A stretch of DNA of 64,000 bases from Sphingobacteriia bacterium RIFOXYC2_FULL_35_18. GTDB taxonomy: Bacteria > Bacteroidota > Bacteroidia > Chitinophagales > Chitinophagaceae. Below, in pieces: positions 37,019 through 46,280 of the stretch. Numbering within the stretch: the stretch's first letter is position 1; each line of letters starts with the position of its first letter. The notes beneath the pieces are model-generated. The model saw nothing but the letters and a program-made list of their open reading frames with translations. It was not told the origin of the DNA and did not search any database. The DNA is taken from NCBI GenBank assembly GCA_001829005.1, contig MIAG01000002.1:1-64000 (forward strand). Direction: 5' to 3'. The position numbers were made by a program, and so were the translations under genes.

Positions 37019-37102
37019 TCATTTACAGCAATCCTTTTTCCTTACAAAGAGCGCCTTAAAGATTTTCCAGAAAAATTGCCATATTGATTTTACAGTTGCC
37101 AT
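37019..37102 (-). CDS. Tiny ORF c, 27 aa, aromatic and basic
   Basis: ATG-initiated frame of 27 codons: an amphipathic or membrane-associated segment (SIWQFFWKIFKALFV) followed by RKKDCCK. Its start overlaps the stop of the preceding tiny frame (TAATG), which suggests coupling. Too short to judge by coding statistics; it may be a real peptide gene or a remnant. Confidence 0.3.
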   Translation of the reverse strand: MATVKSIWQFFWKIFKALFVRKKDCCK

Positions 37103-37176
37103 TATAACATAGTTAGTAACATTAGTACACTCATGTAAATCATTAATAAATCCGCAAGAATGGTAATGGTACTCAT
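37102..37176 (-). CDS. Tiny ORF b, 24-aa hydrophobic peptide
   Basis: ATG-initiated frame of 24 codons that is one hydrophobic, Met/Leu-rich helix. The same frame is open and protein-like for 14 more codons upstream (KSAYLGAVFNLP) but without a start there, which favours a fragment of a larger membrane protein. It couples to tiny ORF c by a 1-bp overlap. Confidence 0.3.
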   Translation of the reverse strand: MSTITILADLLMIYMSVLMLLTML

Positions 37177-37211
37177 GGGTAAATTAAATACAGCACCAAG
37201 GTAGGCAGATT

Positions 37212-37343
37212 TTATTTTCGTTTGTTAAGAACGCTTAATAAAGCTACAACAATGCTTACCGTCATTACTACAAAGGTAACGGTATTGGTAAAAATTGGAT
37301 TGACCCCGGTTAAGAAAGCCAAGCATAAAGATAGCTTCTGCAT
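37212..37343 (-). CDS. Tiny ORF a, 43-aa single-pass membrane peptide
   Basis: ATG to TAA, 43 residues, with a hydrophobic helix VTFVVMTVSIVVALLSVL before a basic NKRK end. Composition is protein-like. It is the first of three consecutive small minus-strand frames (37343 to 37019) with no recognisable family. Together they could be a peptide operon or a frameshifted membrane-protein remnant. Confidence 0.35.
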   Translation of the reverse strand: MQKLSLCLAFLTGVNPIFTNTVTFVVMTVSIVVALLSVLNKRK

Positions 37344-37710
37344 ATGAATTGTATATAAATCTGTTTGAATATTTAGATTATTATAGCCCAATTGAACATT
37401 TATTAGAGTTCGTTTGATGAAATATCGAAAGAGGGAGGATTTTTATTAATAGACTTCGCATAATTGATTTTTCTTAATGGCATTTTAGTATTAAGCAAGC
37501 ATTCAAATTTAGGCCAATTAGGAAGACAGTTAGGCACTTGATATCGTTTAGCGGCTAAACGTATTTTACATGAAAAGAAGGAATCATCTCTATTTCGCAT
37601 ATACGATATTTAATACTTATTTTGATACGTATATCTTTTGCAAATCGCCATCATTTGGTACGGATAAATTAAAAGAAAGGTTGCTATTGCTTTTTAAAAA
37701 AATATCAGCT
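37344..37710. other. AT-rich gap behind the third RND operon
   Basis: No convincing gene. One 65-codon minus-strand frame (37403-37600) exists but has no recognisable domain, no typical start context and an irregular composition. No terminator-like hairpin with a T-run was found right behind the adaptor gene at 37711. Confidence 0.4.
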
Positions 37711-38907
37711 TTACATTTTCATTCCCTCCATCGGATTGGCTCCTTTCTTGAAAATATATTCGCTGTGAAGCAAATAAGCCCCTTTCAATACAACAATATC
37801 CCCTTCGCTCAAACCGGATATTATTTCTATACGATCATCACTCTCCAACCCCGTCTGTACCATTAAATTTTTAAATGTATTCTTACCAGTCTGTACCCAT
37901 ACAGTTGCCCCTTTGCCGTCTCTTATTACTGCATCAATAGGTAAACTAAGGGACTTTCTTCTAGGACTTTTTAACAATACATAAGCCGACATACCAGGCT
38001 TCAAATAATTACCGGGATTCGGAATAGGAATGCGCACAAGATTAATTCTTGTAGCCTGATTGATTTCAGGATTTACAAATTCAAGTTTCCCTTTTATTTC
38101 CTTATTATTAAAATCCGGAAGTTGAACAGTAACCATACTGTTCTCCTGCAGATCAGCTAATTGCGAGCTATATACCTGTGCCTCTACCCATAATGTTGAA
38201 AGATCCGCAAGTTTTACAATTGTACCACCTTCCATTACATAATCGCCTTCCCGGATATCAAGCTGGGTAATATAGCCGCCCGCAGTGCTATAGTAGGTAG
38301 TTATCGGGCTTGCTTTCCTGGTATTGGCCAGCTCACTAAGTTGCATTTCGGTCAAGCCCCAAAGAAGTAATTTATTTTTCGCACCCTGAATTAATTGATC
38401 AAAATCAATAATGGCCTGACTTGAAAAAGCATTTTTCTTATCTATTGCAAGTAGGTATTCCTGTTTTGCATTATTCAAATCTTCACTGTACATTTCATAA
38501 AGTGGCGACCCTTTTTTGACGTATTCACCAAGGTTCTTGAAATAAAGTTTTTCAACTCTTCCCATAACCCTGGAACTAACAGCATATAGCTTCGATTGAT
38601 CAAAATTCAATGAAGCAGTTAAAATTAACTGATCATTAATTGTCCCATTTCGGATAGTATCCACTAAAATGTTCCCTAATTGAATCTGCTGTTCACTCAG
38701 TTCCAGCTCATCTTGACTTTCTCCCTTTCTTTTTTTTACTGGTGTTAAGTCCATTTTACAAATAGGACATTTACCAGGTTTATACTCAACAACCTGAGGA
38801 TCCATTGAACAGGTATAATATGTATCAGGATCGATAGGTTCCTTTATTGTATTCTTGCAAGACGAAACGAGTATTATGAATACTAGTATAAAGATGATAT
38901 ACCGCAT
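37711..38907 (-). CDS. cusB: CusB-type RND adaptor with one HMBD module
   Basis: A 398-aa lipoprotein adaptor (lipobox LVSSC, Cys17). Residues 31-57 form a heavy-metal-binding domain (YTCSMDPQVVEYKPG, then KCPICKMDL). The adaptor core has lipoyl halves, a short helical hairpin and AGGYITQLDIREGDYVMEG, as in CusB. It is the last gene of the cus operon and only 2 bp behind a second, paralogous adaptor gene. Having two adaptors may allow a heteromeric periplasmic ring or alternative metal delivery. Confidence 0.88.
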   Translation of the reverse strand: MRYIIFILVFIILVSSCKNTIKEPIDPDTYYTCSMDPQVVEYKPGKCPICKMDLTPVKKRKGESQDELELSEQQIQLGNILVDTIRNGTINDQLILTASLNFDQSKLYAVSSRVMGRVEKLYFKNLGEYVKKGSPLYEMYSEDLNNAKQEYLLAIDKKNAFSSQAIIDFDQLIQGAKNKLLLWGLTEMQLSELANTRKASPITTYYSTAGGYITQLDIREGDYVMEGGTIVKLADLSTLWVEAQVYSSQLADLQENSMVTVQLPDFNNKEIKGKLEFVNPEINQATRINLVRIPIPNPGNYLKPGMSAYVLLKSPRRKSLSLPIDAVIRDGKGATVWVQTGKNTFKNLMVQTGLESDDRIEIISGLSEGDIVVLKGAYLLHSEYIFKKGANPMEGMKM

Positions 38908-38909
38908 AC

Positions 38910-40265
38910 TTAGTTTTTTATTTTTATAAAACTTTCACTGTCCATAAGAAATTGAGCATTTGCTGCAACTGAATCTTTCATTGTCAATCCTTTGAGTATC
39001 TGTATCTGTTTCTCCAGAACAACCCCTGTAATTACTTTCTTTGCTCTAAAGCCCTCGGCGGTTTTTTGGAAAACCACTTTTTCTAATCCTAATGAGAGCA
39101 CTGCGTCTTTGGGTAACCAATAACCTTTTATAGTATTTCCAAAGATTACTGCCTGAACCTGACTACCAATAGGTATTCTTAAACTGCTATTATTGAAGCC
39201 AACTCTTACAGTCTGGGTCTTACTTTCTTTGCGATAAAATGGCTCAACGAAATCAATGGTAGCTTTAAAGTCTTTCTGCCTAGCTGTTTCAGGAATAATC
39301 CTTACAGCATTACCTTTTTTTACAAAGGATTGATTTTCGCCATATATATTTAATATCGCCCATGCTTTATCGGGATTAAAGACTGTAAACACTGACTGAC
39401 CTTTCTGTACATACATCCCTTCTTTTAATGCGAGCGCTTCGGTTTGTTGAGAAATTTTTCCCATATTATCATTTACTATGTTCATTTTATCAACATTAAT
39501 GGTTTCATGAATATGCCCACTGTAATTACTGATAACCGAAATCGTGAATAAGGGTTTACCCAATTGAATCAACTCCATTACCTGTTTATTGCTCATTCCG
39601 AGTAATAAAAGTTTTTCTTTTGCCGCTTCTAATAAAGTCGAATTTTCAGGATCATTCTTTAAGAGAAACAAAAGATTCTGCTGTGCAGTGAGTAATTCAG
39701 GACTATAAATATCCATGATACGCTGTCCGTTAGTAACTTTCTGGTATTTATAGCGTACATAAAGTTTTTCGATTCTTCCCGACACCTTGGCAGAAATTCC
39801 CCCGATCATTCTTGTATCGTAGGCGATATTACCTAATGCGTTTAGTTCTATTTGCTCACTGCTGAACTCAAGACCAATAACAGGAATAGACGATATTACC
39901 AGTTCATTGGTTGGTTGGAGTAGAGCATTCAATTCAATATTTTCGTCTTTTTTATTATTGTTTTCTTTTTTAATTAAATCCATCCCGCAAATAGGGCAAG
40001 CTCCCGGTTGATCTTTAATGACCGAAGGGTGCATGGGGCAGGTATAGGTAGCATTTTTCTCTGGCTGATGATTTTCCTCCATTTTTACCAAATCCATTCC
40101 ACACTTGATACATGTACCAGGTTTATCACTAAATATAGAATCCTCTGGCATAGGACAGGTATACGTTTCCTTAGAAACAGCTTGGTGATCACTATGTGTA
40201 TTTTTATTTTCACAGGCAACCAAAAAGAATACCAGAACTTGTATAAAAAATAATTTCTTCATCAT
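38910..40265 (-). CDS. cusB: CusB-type RND adaptor with two HMBD modules
   Basis: A 451-aa lipoprotein adaptor (Cys18 in FFLVAC). Two N-terminal heavy-metal-binding domains: a variant YTCPMPEDSIFSDKPG...CIKCGMDL (35-61) and a canonical YTCPMHPSVIKDQPG...CPICGMDL (75-101). The CusB core follows, with SGHIHETINVDKMN and long barrel domains. It differs clearly from the downstream adaptor, so the pair is not a recent duplication. It is 9 bp downstream of the multicopper oxidase gene in the cus operon. Confidence 0.88.
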   Translation of the reverse strand: MMKKLFFIQVLVFFLVACENKNTHSDHQAVSKETYTCPMPEDSIFSDKPGTCIKCGMDLVKMEENHQPEKNATYTCPMHPSVIKDQPGACPICGMDLIKKENNNKKDENIELNALLQPTNELVISSIPVIGLEFSSEQIELNALGNIAYDTRMIGGISAKVSGRIEKLYVRYKYQKVTNGQRIMDIYSPELLTAQQNLLFLLKNDPENSTLLEAAKEKLLLLGMSNKQVMELIQLGKPLFTISVISNYSGHIHETINVDKMNIVNDNMGKISQQTEALALKEGMYVQKGQSVFTVFNPDKAWAILNIYGENQSFVKKGNAVRIIPETARQKDFKATIDFVEPFYRKESKTQTVRVGFNNSSLRIPIGSQVQAVIFGNTIKGYWLPKDAVLSLGLEKVVFQKTAEGFRAKKVITGVVLEKQIQILKGLTMKDSVAANAQFLMDSESFIKIKN

Positions 40266-40274
40266 ATATACAGC

Positions 40275-41777
40275 TTATATCAATTCATATTGTAACATCA
40301 TGCCATCATCTTCATGTTCAAGATTATGGCAATGGAAAACAAATTTTCCTAAATTACTTTCGAACGGAATGATTATTTGAACCGTCTCCCCAGGCATTAC
40401 CAGTACTGTGTCCTTCCAGCCGGTTTCAGATGCTATCAGACTCCCCCTGCCACCTGTTCTTTGAAGTACCTGGAAAAAAACTCCGTGTAAATGCATAGGA
40501 TGAGGCTCATCTCCTTTACTATTATCGAAGACCCATATCTCATTCGTATTGGATTTAATGCTTTCATCAATGCGACTGCTATCAAAAAGCTTACTATTAA
40601 TGCGATGACGCATCCTCATACCATCATTCATAGGATATCCATGATGTTCCATCGGATTAGATATATCAAATGTTCTGCTCCTGACTGATGAAGAGGCTGG
40701 CAAACTATCGATCATTGAAAGTTTTGTGGGTACAGTGAAAGAATCTGTGACAGTAGCAGTAACTTTAAACTTCATGATCTTAAATGACTGCTTCCCTTGC
40801 GCATCTCCAGCGTTAGCAAATTCTTTACTTAGTAAGAATAGCTCTGTACCGATAGACAAACCATTAAAACTTACTAAAACATCCAGCCTTTCGCCTGGAG
40901 CCAATAAAATCTCCTTTACTGTTACAGGATTTTTCAATAAACCACCATCATTACCAATAATTATCATATCGGCATTATTACTGAATGCGAGATTATACAA
41001 ACGTGCGTTTGAGCCATTCAAAATACGAAGTCTGTAATAACGGGTTGATACTTCAGTATAAGGTGAATAAATACCGTTTACCAATACAGACTCACCCATA
41101 TAGCCCGACATAACTTCTTCTGCAGTAGGATTATATGTTATCCCCTGATTGGTTAATCGTTTATCTTGTATAACCAATGGAATCTCAAAACGACCCGATG
41201 GTAGATTTAAAGTTGTTTCTTCCAGATCATTAATAATAAACAAGCCTGCTAAGCCCTGAAATACCTGTTTACCTGTCTTAAAATGAGGGTGTGGATGATA
41301 CCATGTCAATCCGGCTCTCTGATTCACAGTAAACTGATAGCGGAAAGTACCACCTGCATTTGCTAATTGATCTGGGTGTCCATCCATTAATGCAGGTACT
41401 TTTAAACCATGCCAGTGAATATTGGTATGTTCAGATAAATTATTCTGGAGCAAAATATTTACAACATCTCCCCTGTTTACCCTGAATGACGGACCAAGCA
41501 TCCCATTAGGTTGATAGCCCAAGACAGGAATATTAGCCCCCCTAATATTTACAGTTGTAGTTTGTGCTGTGAGTGTCTGATTGGCACCAGACTGTAATGG
41601 GTTGGTAAGCATTTGTGAAAAATCATTCTCAGTAACCATAACAGGTTTTGTCATTAGCCCGTTGTGATGTTCTTTTCTGCACCCTGAACCAGCCATAAAA
41701 AATCCAGCTAAAGATCCACTTGTTATTAGGCTACCGGTACTAATCCCAGACAGTTGTATGAATTTTCTTCTTTGCAT
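40275..41777 (-). CDS. CueO-like multicopper oxidase, Tat-exported
   Basis: A 500-aa periplasmic oxidase with a twin-arginine signal (MQRRKFIQLSG) and lipobox-like GSGC at 31-33. Copper ligands are seen in NIHWHG, TWYHPHPHF, EPHPMHLHG and VFHCHNLEHEDDGMM. It lacks the Met-rich insert and barrel tail of the first oxidase at 16631 and is close to CueO/SufI-type enzymes. It probably oxidises Cu(I) to less toxic Cu(II) in the periplasm. It sits between the TolC gene and the two cusB genes, 10 and 9 bp away. Confidence 0.9.
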   Translation of the reverse strand: MQRRKFIQLSGISTGSLITSGSLAGFFMAGSGCRKEHHNGLMTKPVMVTENDFSQMLTNPLQSGANQTLTAQTTTVNIRGANIPVLGYQPNGMLGPSFRVNRGDVVNILLQNNLSEHTNIHWHGLKVPALMDGHPDQLANAGGTFRYQFTVNQRAGLTWYHPHPHFKTGKQVFQGLAGLFIINDLEETTLNLPSGRFEIPLVIQDKRLTNQGITYNPTAEEVMSGYMGESVLVNGIYSPYTEVSTRYYRLRILNGSNARLYNLAFSNNADMIIIGNDGGLLKNPVTVKEILLAPGERLDVLVSFNGLSIGTELFLLSKEFANAGDAQGKQSFKIMKFKVTATVTDSFTVPTKLSMIDSLPASSSVRSRTFDISNPMEHHGYPMNDGMRMRHRINSKLFDSSRIDESIKSNTNEIWVFDNSKGDEPHPMHLHGVFFQVLQRTGGRGSLIASETGWKDTVLVMPGETVQIIIPFESNLGKFVFHCHNLEHEDDGMMLQYELI

Positions 41778-41787
41778 TCAGATTGGT

Positions 41788-43041
41788 TTAGTTTTTTTCA
41801 ATAATTCTTTCAATTGTCACCTGAAGTTTCAATGCCTGACTTAGTAACTCTAATAATTCTAACTGTTTCATGTTTAGAATTTCCCATGCATCATATAACA
41901 TGAATAACTCTTCTGTATTCTGCTCATAACCGAGTTGCATTGTCCTGTAATTATTACGCAATGCAGGGATTATCTGACTTTCAAAAAGTTTTAATTGCTT
42001 TTTCTTTAACCCCAGTTCGTTACGCATACCATAAGCCATCCCACTGTATTCATTCACCATCATTTCTTTCTGTGACTGAATGGCATTACTTTTCCATTTT
42101 AAGCTTTCAATATTGGCTTTATTCATTTTAGAAGACCATTTAGCCATCGGAATACGAACCATCCCCATAATAGTATACTGTAATGGCTGTCCTCCAAATC
42201 CAATCATATTATCATAACGAATACCAAATTGAGGTTTAAGGGCAGTACGCTCTGTTTCCTGTTTTAGAACAGTAAGATCAATCTCTCTATCCAATGATTT
42301 TAGGTCACTACGGTTAGTATAAAAAAGAGTGCTATCAAAAACAAGAGCTTCATAACTATTCAAGAAGTAAGTGGTATCAATATCGAAATCTGTCATGGCA
42401 TTTCTACCCATAAGCGAATTGATGCGAATACGTTTTTCTTTAATGTCGCTTTCAAACATTAATTGCATATTTTTCACTTCTCCTAAAGCAGCTTTTGCTT
42501 TATAATAGGCACTTATCTTTTCAAGACCGTTTTTATAACGTATTTCTGCATTTTTGATCATGAAGTCCAATATCTTTTCATTCTCTTCCAGGATCAATAA
42601 TTTCTTTTTCAGGATAATCCAATCATAATAGAACTGTTTAGCATCATTCACTAATTCATTCAGTGTTGCATTCTTTTTTTCTTTCTCAACTGACGACATA
42701 GCTTTCATGTACCTCTCATCTGCATCTAATTTTTTTCTATTCGGAAGCATTTGCTCACCAGAAATCATCACAGATCCCATACCAGGCATATCGCCCTCCC
42801 TATGCCAAAGTCGAACATCATATGGTGTCATAAATTGACCAATGCCAATTTGAGGAGGCATCCAGCTTCTTGCACCTTTTGCCGCTTCATCCATAGAACG
42901 GATTTCATGATCATACATCTTCACTACAGGATGCTTTGTTTTAATGCTATCAATGATTGTATCCAGCTTCAGGATTTGCCCATTGCCATATACAAAACCT
43001 GTCAAACCAAAGAAGGTCAGTATTAATTTATTCTTTAACAT
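41788..43041 (-). CDS. cusC: TolC-family outer-membrane factor of the Cus system
   Basis: A 417-aa outer-membrane factor with a signal peptide ending near FVYGNGQ and long coiled-coil OEP repeats (TERTALKPQFGIRYD, then YRTMQLGYEQNTEELFMLYDAWEIL). A Met/Trp-bearing loop HREGDMPGMGSVMISGE replaces the usual entry and could contact metal. Its start lies 14 bp inside the 3' end of the downstream half of the split pump gene, so translation is coupled. It is the channel for the CusAB components of this operon. Confidence 0.85.
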   Translation of the reverse strand: MLKNKLILTFFGLTGFVYGNGQILKLDTIIDSIKTKHPVVKMYDHEIRSMDEAAKGARSWMPPQIGIGQFMTPYDVRLWHREGDMPGMGSVMISGEQMLPNRKKLDADERYMKAMSSVEKEKKNATLNELVNDAKQFYYDWIILKKKLLILEENEKILDFMIKNAEIRYKNGLEKISAYYKAKAALGEVKNMQLMFESDIKEKRIRINSLMGRNAMTDFDIDTTYFLNSYEALVFDSTLFYTNRSDLKSLDREIDLTVLKQETERTALKPQFGIRYDNMIGFGGQPLQYTIMGMVRIPMAKWSSKMNKANIESLKWKSNAIQSQKEMMVNEYSGMAYGMRNELGLKKKQLKLFESQIIPALRNNYRTMQLGYEQNTEELFMLYDAWEILNMKQLELLELLSQALKLQVTIERIIEKN

Positions 43042-44953
43042 CGATTAATTCAATTTTACCGTTACGTTTTAGTTCTCTTTCTTTAATCATTTCAAAAATG
43101 ACAGGAGTAATGAGTAACACATAAATAGTGGATGAGATTGTACCACCAATCAATGGAATGGTGATGGGTCGCATAATATCACTACCAACTCCTGTCGCCC
43201 AAAGAATAGGGATCAACCCAAATAGTCCAACTGAAACAGTCATGAGTTTAGGGCGCAACCTTTTGGCGGAACCTTCAATCACATAGTCTCGGATAATTGC
43301 GGGTGTTAATGTTGATTTAGAATTACCATGTTGAGCAACCATATTGTTCATGGCTTCATTTAGATAGATCGTCATCAACATAGCCGTTTCTATGGCCATT
43401 CCAAATAAAGCAATAAAGCCCACAGCGACAGCTACAGACAGATTAATGCCATAAAAATAGACCATGAAAACACCGCCAATTAATGCAAATGGCACGGTTA
43501 TCATGGTGATAACAGCTTCTTTAAAAGAATGATATGTAAAATATAATACCATGAAAATGATAATGAGTACAATCGGCATGATCATTTTTAAAGTTTGATT
43601 AGCCCTGATTTGATTTTCCCACTGCCCGCTCCATTCTAGAAAGTATCCTTTTGGAAGTTTAGTGATCATTCGATTCAATCGTTCTTGTGCCTCTTTTACT
43701 GTACTGCCTAAATCTCTTTCTCTAACATTGAATAGTACTGTACCCCTAAGCATCGCATTTTCTGAATTAATCATCGGTGGGCCGTCACTTAGTTTAATGT
43801 CTGCAACAGCTTCTAATGGTATAGGACCAAAATCCATTGTCTGTACCTGAAGTCGCTTTAATGCTTGAATATTATTTCGAAAATCTTGCCCGTATCTGGC
43901 ATTTACGGAAAATCGCTGACGGCCTTCAATAGTGGTAGTAAGTTTCATACCTCCTAATGCACTCTCAATTACGGTATTGACATCATCAACACTCAGTCCA
44001 TACCGACCGATTTCATCACGTTTAACTACAATATCAATGTATTTTCCGCCCGTAATAGGCTCCACATATAAATCCTTTACTCCATCAATTCCCTCCAACT
44101 GCCGTTTAATAGTTTGAGCAAATGCATAAATACTGTCCAGGTTTTGTCCATATACTTTTAACCCGACATCGGTTCTTATACCAGTTGAAAGCATGTTAAT
44201 ACGATTAATGATGGGCTGTGTCCATCCATTTGTAACCCCAGGAATTTGCATTTTTGAATTGAGCTCATTTATAATATCATCTTTGGTTAGCCCTTCTCTC
44301 CATTCATTTTTAGGTTTAAGTAAAATGATGGTTTCAATCATGCTTATCGGAGAATTATCTGTTGCTGTATTGGCTCTTCCTGCTTTACCCAGAACATGTG
44401 AAACTTCGGGAACAGAGCGAATCAGCTTATCCTGAACCTGCAATAATCGTTTTGCTTCAGAATTGGATACGTCTGGAAGAGTTACCGGCATAAATAACAA
44501 TGATCCCTCATCCAATGGCGGCATAAATTCCGAACCAAGACGAGTCATCATGATTACTCCCATAGCTAATGCCAGAATATTAAGCCCTATAGTAGTTTTT
44601 CTCCATTTTAAACACCATTTTAGAATGGGTGTATAAATTTTTTCCAGTGTTTTTGTTATTGGATTTGAATCTTCTGGTTTTAGTCGTCCTTTTAGAAAAA
44701 AGGAAATTAGAACCGGAGTTAATGTTATAGCCAATACCGCATCAATTAGTAGGATAAAGGTCTTTGTCCATGCTAGGGGATGAAAAAGTTTTCCTTCCAT
44801 ACCTGTAAGCAGAAATACAGGAAGAAAAGAAGCGACTACGATAATGGTAGAATAAAATACGCCGGGACCAACTTGTTTTGAAGATCTTTCAATAATCTCA
44901 TTTCTTTCCTCTATTGTTAAGGGATCTTTATTTCTTTTGAACCACTTTGCCAT
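43028..44953 (-). CDS. cusA: CusA-type RND pump, C-terminal half
   Basis: 641 residues beginning in the cytoplasmic loop before TM5 (MAKWFKRNKDP, then SSKQVGPGVFYSTIIVVASF) and continuing through TM5-TM12 and the second periplasmic domain, including GFIALFGMAIETAMLMTIY. It lacks TM1-TM4, which are encoded by the separate gene just upstream. Stop and start are arranged TAA-AT-ATG. With the N-terminal half the sum is 1070 residues, a normal CusA length, so the two chains should assemble into one protomer. A recent frameshift is possible but no single homopolymer change restores the fusion. Confidence 0.85.
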   Translation of the reverse strand: MAKWFKRNKDPLTIEERNEIIERSSKQVGPGVFYSTIIVVASFLPVFLLTGMEGKLFHPLAWTKTFILLIDAVLAITLTPVLISFFLKGRLKPEDSNPITKTLEKIYTPILKWCLKWRKTTIGLNILALAMGVIMMTRLGSEFMPPLDEGSLLFMPVTLPDVSNSEAKRLLQVQDKLIRSVPEVSHVLGKAGRANTATDNSPISMIETIILLKPKNEWREGLTKDDIINELNSKMQIPGVTNGWTQPIINRINMLSTGIRTDVGLKVYGQNLDSIYAFAQTIKRQLEGIDGVKDLYVEPITGGKYIDIVVKRDEIGRYGLSVDDVNTVIESALGGMKLTTTIEGRQRFSVNARYGQDFRNNIQALKRLQVQTMDFGPIPLEAVADIKLSDGPPMINSENAMLRGTVLFNVRERDLGSTVKEAQERLNRMITKLPKGYFLEWSGQWENQIRANQTLKMIMPIVLIIIFMVLYFTYHSFKEAVITMITVPFALIGGVFMVYFYGINLSVAVAVGFIALFGMAIETAMLMTIYLNEAMNNMVAQHGNSKSTLTPAIIRDYVIEGSAKRLRPKLMTVSVGLFGLIPILWATGVGSDIMRPITIPLIGGTISSTIYVLLITPVIFEMIKERELKRNGKIELIDVKE

Positions 44954-44955
44954 AT

Positions 44956-46245
44956 TTACGATTTGTCGGATAATTTAATTTTTTTAGCCTGTGCCTCGCT
45001 AATATGTCTGTACGCATTTTCCACCATTACAATGCCATCATCAACTACTACACCAATAGCAAGCGCGATTCCCGTCAATGACATAATATTGGATGAAATA
45101 CCAAACATTTCAAGGAAAATAAACCCAGCTGCAACTGAAATAGGTAACTGAATCAGTATAATCACAGCACTGCGCCAATGGAATAGAAATATGAGCACTA
45201 CCAATGAGACGACAATCATTTCTTCAACTAATGTTCCTTTTACTGAATCAATAGCTTCTTGAATCAGTGTACTGCGGTCATATGAAGTTTGGAACGTTAC
45301 ACCTTCCGGTAATCCCTTTTCAACCTCCTTCATCCGAGCTTTTATAGACTCAATGACCTTATTGGCATTTTCATTGTATCGCATTACCACTATACCACCT
45401 ACCACTTCTCCTTTGCCGTCCATATCAAAAATTCCCAGACGCAAATCACCTCCCATTTGAACAGAACCAATGTCCTTAACTCTTACAGGTATACCATTGT
45501 AATTGGCAAGTGCAACATTTTCAATATCATTTTTATTCTTTATGTAGCCTAAGCCCCTGATAATGTAAGCCATATCCGCCATTTCAAATTTGCGTCCCCC
45601 TACATCATTATTATTGGCTTTTACTTTATTCATCACATCCATCAACGAAATGTTGTAATACTGCAGCTTTATGGGATCAACTACTAATTGATATTGCTTT
45701 TCAAAACCACCAAAAGATGCGACTTCTGCCACACCGGGTACTGTTTGTAAAGCAAATTTGATGTACCAGTCTTGAAGTGCTCTTTGTTCTCCCAGATCCA
45801 TCTTAGGAGCATTAAGGTGATACCAGAAAATATGTCCCACGCCTGTTCCATCAGGACCCAGTGTAGGTGTTACATTTTGCGGCAGAAGACGTTGTGCAAA
45901 GTTGAGTCTTTCGAGTACACGGGTTCTCGCCCAGTATATATCAACATTGTCTTCGAAAATAACATATACAAAACTCATCCCAAACATGGATGAACCCCGA
46001 ATATTCTTGATTTTGGGTATACCCTGCAAGTTGCTGACCAATGGATAGGTTACCTGGTCTTCTATAACCTGTGGACTGCGCCCCATCCATTCAGTAAATA
46101 CGATCACCTGATTTTCACTTAAATCTGGAATAGCATCAATCGGATTCTGTTTCACAGCGTAAATTCCATAAGCAAATAATCCTCCCGCTAATAGCAGAAT
46201 AATCACCCGGTTACGCAAAGCCAGTTCAATTAATTTTTGAACCAT
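44956..46245 (-). CDS. cusA: CusA-type RND pump, N-terminal half
   Basis: 429 residues covering TM1, the first periplasmic domain and TM2-TM4, with PIDAIPDLSENQVIVFTEW at the start and the TM4 motif AIGVVVDDGIVMVENAYRH that groups it with Cu(I)/Ag(I) CusA pumps. It ends in the cytoplasmic loop (KKIKLSDKS) two bases before the start codon of the C-terminal half. The 7-A run shortly before the stop does not give a productive frameshift: the -1 frame meets TAA at once. It is preceded by the five-HMBD protein gene. Confidence 0.85.
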   Translation of the reverse strand: MVQKLIELALRNRVIILLLAGGLFAYGIYAVKQNPIDAIPDLSENQVIVFTEWMGRSPQVIEDQVTYPLVSNLQGIPKIKNIRGSSMFGMSFVYVIFEDNVDIYWARTRVLERLNFAQRLLPQNVTPTLGPDGTGVGHIFWYHLNAPKMDLGEQRALQDWYIKFALQTVPGVAEVASFGGFEKQYQLVVDPIKLQYYNISLMDVMNKVKANNNDVGGRKFEMADMAYIIRGLGYIKNKNDIENVALANYNGIPVRVKDIGSVQMGGDLRLGIFDMDGKGEVVGGIVVMRYNENANKVIESIKARMKEVEKGLPEGVTFQTSYDRSTLIQEAIDSVKGTLVEEMIVVSLVVLIFLFHWRSAVIILIQLPISVAAGFIFLEMFGISSNIMSLTGIALAIGVVVDDGIVMVENAYRHISEAQAKKIKLSDKS

Positions 46246-46280
46246 AATTTGATATTAATATTTGAAGCAATGTAGAAGCA

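Noticed and set aside
37403..37600. 65-codon minus-strand frame between the AraC and cusB regions
   Set aside because: No known domain, no conserved neighbour arrangement and irregular composition; kept only as part of the gene-free gap.
44956..44990. Programmed -1 frameshift at the 7-A run in cusA
   Set aside because: The slip sequence is preceded by T, not A, and the -1 frame reads AAT-TAA at once, so it could not produce a fused pump.
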